A stretch of DNA of 64,000 bases, from NCBI RefSeq assembly GCF_001642575.1, contig NZ_LXNG01000013.1, positions 1 to 64,000 of the forward strand, in the 5' to 3' direction. Positions 56,047 through 64,000 of this stretch are shown in pieces; positions within the stretch are counted from its first letter, which is position 1; every line of letters starts with the position of its first letter. The notes beneath the pieces were generated by a model. That model made no database searches. It saw only the letters and a list, made by a program, of their open reading frames with translations, and was not told the origin of the DNA. The DNA comes from Xanthomonas floridensis (GTDB lineage Bacteria; Pseudomonadota; Gammaproteobacteria; Xanthomonadales; Xanthomonadaceae). The position numbers and the translations under genes were made by a program.

Positions 56047-58638
56047 TCAGGCAGCGACGGTATCAGCCACGTCCTGATATTCCTGGATCTGATCGAAGTT
56101 CATGTAGCGGTAGATCTGGTCGCCACTGGTCTTGATCACACCCACGTCGGCCATGTACTCGTCCTTGGTCGGGATCCGGCCCAGACGCGAGCAGATCGCC
56201 GCCAGTTCCGCCGAGCCCAGGTACACGTTGGTGTTGCGGCCCAGACGGTTGGGGAAGTTGCGCGTGGAGGTGGAGAACACCGTGGCGCCCTCGCGTGCCT
56301 GCGCCTGGTTGCCCATGCACAGCGAGCAGCCGGGCATTTCCATGCGCGCACCGGCCGCACCAAAGGTGCCGTAATGGCCTTCCTTGGTCAGTTCGGAGGC
56401 GTCCATCTTGGTCGGCGGGGCCACCCACAACCGGGTCGGGATATCGCGCTTGCCTTCCAGCAACTTGGCAGCGGCACGGAAGTGACCGATGTTGGTCATG
56501 CACGAACCGATGAACACCTCGTCGATCGCCGCACCGGCAACCTCGGACAGCGTCTTGACGTCGTCCGGGTCGTTCGGGCACGCCACGATCGGCTCGTGGA
56601 TATCGGCCAGGTCGATCTCGATGACGGCGGCGTACTCGGCGTCGGCATCGGGCTGCAGCAGCTGCGGATCGGCCAGCCACTCTTCCATCTTCTTGATGCG
56701 GCGGCCCAGCGTGCGCGCATCGGCATAGCCTTCGGCAATCATCCAGCGCAGCAGGGTGATGTTGCTGGTCAGGTATTCGATGATCGGCGCCTTGTCCAGG
56801 TGCACGGTGCAACCGGCCGCCGAACGCTCGGCCGAGGCGTCGGACAGCTCGAACGCCTGTTCCACCTTCAGGTTCGGCAGGCCTTCGATTTCCAGGATGC
56901 GGCCGGAGAAGATGTTCTTCTTGCCCTGCTTGGCCACGGTCAGCAGACCGTCCTTGATCGCATACAGCGGGATCGCATTGACCAGGTCACGCAGGGTCAC
57001 GCCCGGCTGCATCTCACCCTTGAAGCGCACCAGCACGCTCTCGGGCATGTCCAGCGGCATCACGCCGGTGGCGGCCGCGAAGGCCACCAGGCCGGAGCCG
57101 GCCGGGAACGAAATGCCGATCGGAAACCGCGTGTGCGAGTCGCCACCGGTACCGACGGTGTCAGGCAGCAGCATGCGATTGAGCCAACTGTGGATCACGC
57201 CATCGCCCGGACGCAGCGACACGCCGCCACGGGTGGAGATGAACTCCGGCAAGGTGTGGTGGGTCTTGACGTCGACCGGCTTCGGATAGGCGGCGGTGTG
57301 GCAGAACGACTGCATCACCAGGTCGGCCGAGAAGCCCAGGCAGGCCAGGTCCTTGAGCTCGTCGCGGGTCATCGGGCCGGTGGTGTCCTGCGAGCCCACC
57401 GAGGTCATCTTCGGCTCGCAATATGTGCCCGGGCGCATGCCCTGGCCTTCCGGCAGGCCGCAGGCGCGGCCGACCATCTTCTGCGCCAGCGAAAAGCCCT
57501 TGCCGGTGTCCGGCGGGTCCATCGGCAGGCGGAACAGGTCCGAGGCCGGCAGGCCCAGGAACTCGCGCGCCTTGGCGGTCAGGCCGCGGCCGACGATCAA
57601 CGGAATGCGGCCACCGGCGCGCACTTCGTCGAACAGCACATCCGACTTCATCGCGAACTCGGCGATCACCTGCCCGTTCTTCAGCGCCTTGCCGTCGTAC
57701 GGACGCAGCTCGACCACATCGCCGTGCTCCATCTGCGACACGTCCAGCTCGATCGGCAAGGCGCCTGCGTCTTCCATCGTGTTGTAGAAGATCGGGGCGA
57801 TCTTGCTGCCCAGGCACACGCCGCCGAAGCGCTTGTTGGGAATGTACGGAATGTCTTCGCCGGTCCACCACAGCACCGAGTTGGTCGCCGACTTGCGCGA
57901 GGAACCGGTACCGACCACATCGCCCACGTAGGCGACCAGATGGCCCTTGTCCTTGAGATCGGCAATGGCCTGGATCGGGCCGCGCTTGCCGTCTTCTTCC
58001 GGCTCGAAGGCCGCGCCGTCGCGCTTGTTCTTCAGCATCGCCAGCGCGTGCAGCGGGATGTCCGGGCGGGTGGTCGCATCCGGGGCCGGCGACAGGTCGT
58101 CGGTGTTGGTTTCGCCCGGCACCTTGAACACCGTGACGGTCATGCTCTGCGGCACTTCCGGCTTGCTGGTGAACCACTCGGCATCGGCCCAGCTCTGCAG
58201 CACGGCCTTGGCGTGCGCATTGCCGGCTTCGGCCTTTTCCTGCACGTCGTGGAAGGCGTCGAACACCAGCAAGGTGTGCTTGAGCGCTTCGGCGGCGGTG
58301 GCGCCCAACTCTGCGTTGTCCAGCAGGTCGATCAGCGGCTGGATGTTGTAGCCGCCCAGCATGGTGCCGAGCAGCTCGGTTGCACGCGTGGGGCTGATCA
58401 ACGCGGTTTTCTCGGTGCCAAAGGCGACAGCGGCCAGGTATGAGGCCTTGACCTTGGCAGCGTCATCGACGCCGGCCGGCACGCGCTGGCTGAGCAGATC
58501 GACCAGGAATTCTTCTTCGCCCGCCGGCGGAGCCTTCAGCAGCTCGATGACCTCGGCGGTCTGCTGCGCGGTCAGCGGCAGCGGCGGGATACCGAGCGCG
58601 GCGCGCTCTGCAACGTGGTGGCGATAGGCTTCCAACAT
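56047..58638 (-). CDS. acnB: Aconitate hydratase B (bifunctional with 2-methylisocitrate dehydratase)
   Basis: 863 residues from the ATG at 58638, [20 protein letters not shown], the normal AcnB start and length; an in-frame extension to 58791 is rejected. The N-terminal HEAT-like domain is followed by the swivelling domain and the catalytic domains, with the iron-sulphur cysteines in [15 protein letters not shown] and [11 protein letters not shown]. It isomerises citrate to isocitrate in the TCA cycle. The gene is transcribed away from vapBC and ends in its own terminator at 55996. Confidence 0.96.
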   Translation of the reverse strand: MLEAYRHHVAERAALGIPPLPLTAQQTAEVIELLKAPPAGEEEFLVDLLSQRVPAGVDDAAKVKASYLAAVAFGTEKTALISPTRATELLGTMLGGYNIQPLIDLLDNAELGATAAEALKHTLLVFDAFHDVQEKAEAGNAHAKAVLQSWADAEWFTSKPEVPQSMTVTVFKVPGETNTDDLSPAPDATTRPDIPLHALAMLKNKRDGAAFEPEEDGKRGPIQAIADLKDKGHLVAYVGDVVGTGSSRKSATNSVLWWTGEDIPYIPNKRFGGVCLGSKIAPIFYNTMEDAGALPIELDVSQMEHGDVVELRPYDGKALKNGQVIAEFAMKSDVLFDEVRAGGRIPLIVGRGLTAKAREFLGLPASDLFRLPMDPPDTGKGFSLAQKMVGRACGLPEGQGMRPGTYCEPKMTSVGSQDTTGPMTRDELKDLACLGFSADLVMQSFCHTAAYPKPVDVKTHHTLPEFISTRGGVSLRPGDGVIHSWLNRMLLPDTVGTGGDSHTRFPIGISFPAGSGLVAFAAATGVMPLDMPESVLVRFKGEMQPGVTLRDLVNAIPLYAIKDGLLTVAKQGKKNIFSGRILEIEGLPNLKVEQAFELSDASAERSAAGCTVHLDKAPIIEYLTSNITLLRWMIAEGYADARTLGRRIKKMEEWLADPQLLQPDADAEYAAVIEIDLADIHEPIVACPNDPDDVKTLSEVAGAAIDEVFIGSCMTNIGHFRAAAKLLEGKRDIPTRLWVAPPTKMDASELTKEGHYGTFGAAGARMEMPGCSLCMGNQAQAREGATVFSTSTRNFPNRLGRNTNVYLGSAELAAICSRLGRIPTKDEYMADVGVIKTSGDQIYRYMNFDQIQEYQDVADTVAA

Positions 58639-58703
58639 GCGGGTTCTCCAAAAAGGACAGCAGTGAATGTGTAAAAGGTCAGGCGTGGATCGGAAGGCGT
58701 GGA

Positions 58704-59114
58704 TCAGGCAACGGGCTTGGGGACGGTGATCTTCAAGCCCTTGAAGTAGTCGCGGAAGAAGCCCTCGTCGCGGGTGATCAACCCATCGCACTGCAGCATC
58801 GCGTGGGCGCCGATCAGAAAATCCGCCACCACCCGCTCGCGCTTGCCGCCGCGTGCACGGAAGCGCTTGTTCATATGGCCGGCGCGCACCGCCGCCGCTT
58901 CCTGGGTGGCTTCGTAGCGCACCCCGATCGAGGCCAGGGTTTCCATCAGGTCGACCTGGGTGTCGAGCATTGCCAGCACCTCGGCCACCACCGCATCGCA
59001 GACCACCACCTCGTCGCGCGCCAGCGCATCGCCGATGCAGATTTCCGACACCTCGCCGTAGACCGGGTCGCCGATGAGGATGTCCAGCAACACCGAGGAA
59101 TCCAAGGCGATCAT
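58704..59114 (-). CDS. vapC: VapC-type PIN-domain ribonuclease toxin
   Basis: 136 residues. PIN-domain acidic residues in [13 protein letters not shown] (Asp5), [12 protein letters not shown] (Asp and Glu), [14 protein letters not shown] (Asp), and [13 protein letters not shown] (Asp). Such toxins cut tRNA or rRNA. The start overlaps the antitoxin stop (ATGA). It sits between acnB and acnA. Stop is 65 bases before the acnB start, in the same direction, so some read-through into acnB is possible. Confidence 0.9.
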   Translation of the reverse strand: MIALDSSVLLDILIGDPVYGEVSEICIGDALARDEVVVCDAVVAEVLAMLDTQVDLMETLASIGVRYEATQEAAAVRAGHMNKRFRARGGKRERVVADFLIGAHAMLQCDGLITRDEGFFRDYFKGLKITVPKPVA

Positions 59115-59359
59115 GGGTCGAACGGATCCCCGGGCGCGCGGCCGCGAATGGCGCGCATGGCCTCGTCGGTGCTGGTCAAGCCATCGACCAGCTTGAACTT
59201 GCCGCGCACCTTGCGCAGCGCCTCGCTGACATCTTTGCGCAAGATGATGCGGCCACCATCGAGTTCGATCTTGAGGGTGGTGCCCTTGGTCAGGCCCAGG
59301 GCATCGCGCACGGCCTTGGGCAGCGTGATCTGTCCGCGTTCGGCAACAGTGGCTTCCAT
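59111..59359 (-). CDS. vapB: VapB-type AbrB/SpoVT-fold antitoxin
   Basis: 82 residues from the ATG at 59359 with TGGAGCATGCTC in front (upstream ATGs at 59365 and 59383 are less well spaced). N-terminal swapped-hairpin DNA-binding domain [38 protein letters not shown]. The C-terminal tail [20 protein letters not shown] should cover the toxin. It is the first gene of the pair and is expected to repress its own promoter. Confidence 0.9.
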   Translation of the reverse strand: MEATVAERGQITLPKAVRDALGLTKGTTLKIELDGGRIILRKDVSEALRKVRGKFKLVDGLTSTDEAMRAIRGRAPGDPFDP

Positions 59360-59375
59360 GAGCATGCTCCAGAAA

Positions 59376-59412
59376 GTATGCACGCATGATACGTACTTAT
59401 GCGATCGTACTC
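59376..59412 (-). promoter_or_regulatory. Probable vapBC promoter/operator
   Basis: The only AT-rich piece between vapB and acnA. It holds GCATGATACGTACTTATGC, an imperfect inverted repeat, and the related GTACGATCGCAT. Both are typical of AbrB-type antitoxin operators. Inference from position and symmetry. Confidence 0.4.
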
Positions 59413-59506
59413 AAGCCGGCAGATCGACCTGGACACACCGTGCGTACACACTGAATCGCTCAGAATGGGGGCCTACCTAAAGCCTTCGACGCCATAGGAG
59501 TGACGC

Positions 59507-62275
<2,769 letters not shown>

Positions 62276-62295
62276 TCCCGCCTGCCGTGTCGCTT

Positions 62296-62329
62296 CGACA
62301 TTCCCGCCTGCTGGCGGGAATGTCGTTTT
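62296..62329 (+). terminator. Terminator of acnA
   Basis: CGACATTCCCGCC pairs perfectly with GGCGGGAATGTCG across TGCT, followed by TTTT. Confidence 0.9.
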
Positions 62330-62553
62330 GGGAGCGTCACTGCGTCGTGATGCAACGATGGCGGCCTCTGCCCCGTTTTGGCATACGGCGGCCATGCCCG
62401 AACCCGCCACGCAGCCCACACGACGACACGGACCCGACGGCTGGGACACGGGCGTTGCTGACCAGCGCAACGCACGCACCACTCTCCGCAAGGCACGTCA
62501 GGTGCGGATGCGCGGTCGTGAGCATCTGTCGCGGCGCCCCGCCCTTATCAGCC

Positions 62554-63000
62554 CTACTGCCCTGCCGGCGCCCATTGCGCGTGGTAGAGCTGCCAGTCGC
62601 CGTCCTGCAGACGCCAGCCGGTGGTGAGCTGATAGGTCTGTGCCTGCTCGGGCAGCCAGCGGCCATCGCCCCCGGTGACCAGCGCGGTGAAGCTGGCGGT
62701 GGCGGTCGTGCCCTGCAGTTGCACGTCCACCGGTCCCAGGGTGACGCCGATCTTGCGGTTGCCCAGCAGTTGCAGTTGCAGCAGGCGACGCAGGCCGGCG
62801 GCATCCAGGCCGTGCTCGCCCACGAAATCGGCCGCCACCGGCTGCATCGCCTTGCCGACATCACGCGCCTCGATCGCCGCCTGCATCTGCGTCACGGTCT
62901 GGCGCAAGCGCTGCTCCGGCGCCGGCCGCGCGCACCCGGCAAGCAGCGCCATCCATGCGAGCACCAGCCCCCATTGCCACCAACGAATATTGCCCTGCAT
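62554..63000 (-). CDS. Small lipoprotein, NTF2-like fold suspected
   Basis: 148 residues from an ATG at 63000. A lipoprotein signal (GLVLAWMALLAGCARPAPEQ) places the lipidated cysteine near residue 23. The mature part starts with a helix (LRQTVTQMQAAIEARDVGKA) and ends with strands (TATASFTALVTGGDGRWLPE, WRLQDGDWQLYHAQWAPAG), the layout of NTF2/SnoaL-like lipoproteins. No catalytic residues can be named. It is divergent from the rpfB-type gene with a gap of 97 bases that must hold both promoters. Confidence 0.8.
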   Translation of the reverse strand: MQGNIRWWQWGLVLAWMALLAGCARPAPEQRLRQTVTQMQAAIEARDVGKAMQPVAADFVGEHGLDAAGLRRLLQLQLLGNRKIGVTLGPVDVQLQGTTATASFTALVTGGDGRWLPEQAQTYQLTTGWRLQDGDWQLYHAQWAPAGQ

Positions 63001-63097
63001 CACGCTTCGCCTTTTCCATGCATGACGGTATGCTGCCAGCTGTTGTAGCGCCGTGGAACACACTGCGGCGCGTCGAGAACACCCTGGAGGGGGGCAG

Positions 63098-64000
63098 ATG
63101 AATCAGGCACGTCCTTGGTTGCAAAGTTATCCGGCCGGCGTAGCTGCCGAGATCGATCTGGAGCAGTTCCGCACGGTGGCCGAGGTGTTCGCCACCTCCG
63201 TCGCGCGCTTTGCCGATCGTCCTGCGTATCACAGCTTCGGCAAGACCATCACCTATCGCGAGGCCGACCAGCTGGTCGAACAATTCGCCGCCTACCTGCT
63301 GGGCGAGCTGCAATTGAAGAAGGGCGACCGCGTTGCGCTGATGATGCCCAACTGCCTGCAATATCCGATCGCCACCTTCGGCGTGCTGCGTGCCGGGCTG
63401 ACCGTGGTCAACGTCAACCCGCTCTACACCCCGCGCGAACTCAAGCACCAGCTAATCGACTCCGGCGCCAGCGTGCTGGTGGTCATCGATAACTTCGGCA
63501 CCACCGTGCAGCAGGTCATCGCCGATACGCCGGTCAAGCAGGTGATCACCACCGGCCTGGGCGACATGCTGGGCTTTCCCAAGGCAGCCGTGGTCAACTT
63601 CGTCGTCAAGTACGTCAAGAAGTTGGTGCCGGACTACCGCATCAACGGCGCGATCCGCTTCCGCGAGGCGCTGGCGCTGGGCCGCAGGCACAGCGTGCCC
63701 ACCCTGCAGATCGAACCGGACGACATCGCCTTCCTGCAGTACACCGGTGGTACCACCGGCGTGGCCAAGGGCGCGATGCTGACCCACCGCAACCTGGTCG
63801 CCAACATGCAGCAGGCGCACCAATGGCTGTCCGGCACCGGCGAGCTGGAAGAAGGCAAGGAGGTGGTGATCACCGCCCTGCCGCTGTACCACATCTTCGC
63901 ATTGACGGCCAACGGCCTGGTCTTCATGAAGATCGGCGGCTGCAATCACCTGATCAGCAATCCGCGCGACATGCCTGGCTTCATCAAGGAACTGAAGAAG
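63098..64000 (+). CDS. rpfB: Long-chain acyl-CoA ligase RpfB (FadD-type), 5' part
   Basis: The ATG at 63098 has CTGGAGGGGGGCAG in front. The 301 residues inside the window show the adenylate-forming family: ITYREADQLVEQFAAYLLGE, KKGDRVALMMPNCLQYPIAT, VNVNPLYTPRELKHQLIDSG and the P-loop-like LQYTGGTTGVAKGAMLTHRN. The C-terminal domain lies beyond the window. In Xanthomonas RpfB is the FadD-type ligase beside rpfF and takes part in DSF signal turnover and fatty-acid use. The name rests on family plus position behind the rpfA-type aconitase. Confidence 0.9.
   Translation, partial: MNQARPWLQSYPAGVAAEIDLEQFRTVAEVFATSVARFADRPAYHSFGKTITYREADQLVEQFAAYLLGELQLKKGDRVALMMPNCLQYPIATFGVLRAGLTVVNVNPLYTPRELKHQLIDSGASVLVVIDNFGTTVQQVIADTPVKQVITTGLGDMLGFPKAAVVNFVVKYVKKLVPDYRINGAIRFREALALGRRHSVPTLQIEPDDIAFLQYTGGTTGVAKGAMLTHRNLVANMQQAHQWLSGTGELEEGKEVVITALPLYHIFALTANGLVFMKIGGCNHLISNPRDMPGFIKELKK

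Overview
The window comes from a GC-rich gammaproteobacterium of the plant-pathogenic genus Xanthomonas. This rests on the content: the left part of the rpf quorum-sensing region (rpfA-type aconitase followed by rpfB-type acyl-CoA ligase), a large TonB-dependent receptor, GGGAATC heptamer repeats, a motC-motD-parA-cheW cluster and a long run of chemoreceptors. The species cannot be fixed from the sequence alone.

Layout. 1-3300 is a scarred accessory zone. It holds the 5' end of an IS5-type transposase that has cut off a secreted Rhs-like protein, the orphan 3' end of a second cheA fused to half of an intergenic palindrome, a SymE-type toxin with a coupled small ORF and a structured leader, and an IS3-type transposase remnant. 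3366-7536 carries an AT-richer orphan gene and a TonB-dependent receptor. 7537-8600 is non-coding and full of hairpin repeats. 8601-12428 is motC, motD, a ParC-like ATPase and a ParP-like CheW protein with a repeat tail. 12543-15262 is STAS-cheY-cheA.

15509-49634 is an array of eleven methyl-accepting chemotaxis proteins, all on the + strand. Interspersed are a secreted stand-alone sensor-like domain (20828), an outer-membrane MetA-like protein (27558), a YcgR-type PilZ protein (45088), cheW (45996) and a small exported protein (46790). 49848-54714 is cheR-cheD-cheB followed by a PAS-GAF-GGDEF-EAL protein, so c-di-GMP turnover sits directly behind the adaptation enzymes. The right end has an alpha/beta hydrolase, acnB, a vapBC pair, acnA (rpfA), a lipoprotein and the start of rpfB.

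How it works together. The receptors feed CheA/CheW, CheA phosphorylates CheY and CheB, CheR/CheB/CheD tune the receptors, ParC/ParP should place the arrays at the pole, and MotC/MotD plus the PilZ protein act at the flagellar motor. I find thirteen sigma-28 (FliA)-like promoters, with -35 boxes of TMAAG type, a 10-12 bp gap and a GCCG(A/T/C)TA-type -10. They sit in front of motC, the STAS-cheY-cheA operon, the sensor-like protein, the MetA-like protein, six receptor units (counting the MetA/receptor pair), ycgR, cheW, the 46790 gene and cheR. This places most of the region in one flagellar late-gene regulon. Long imperfect palindromes lie in the gaps behind several receptors and probably act as transcript ends and recombination points.
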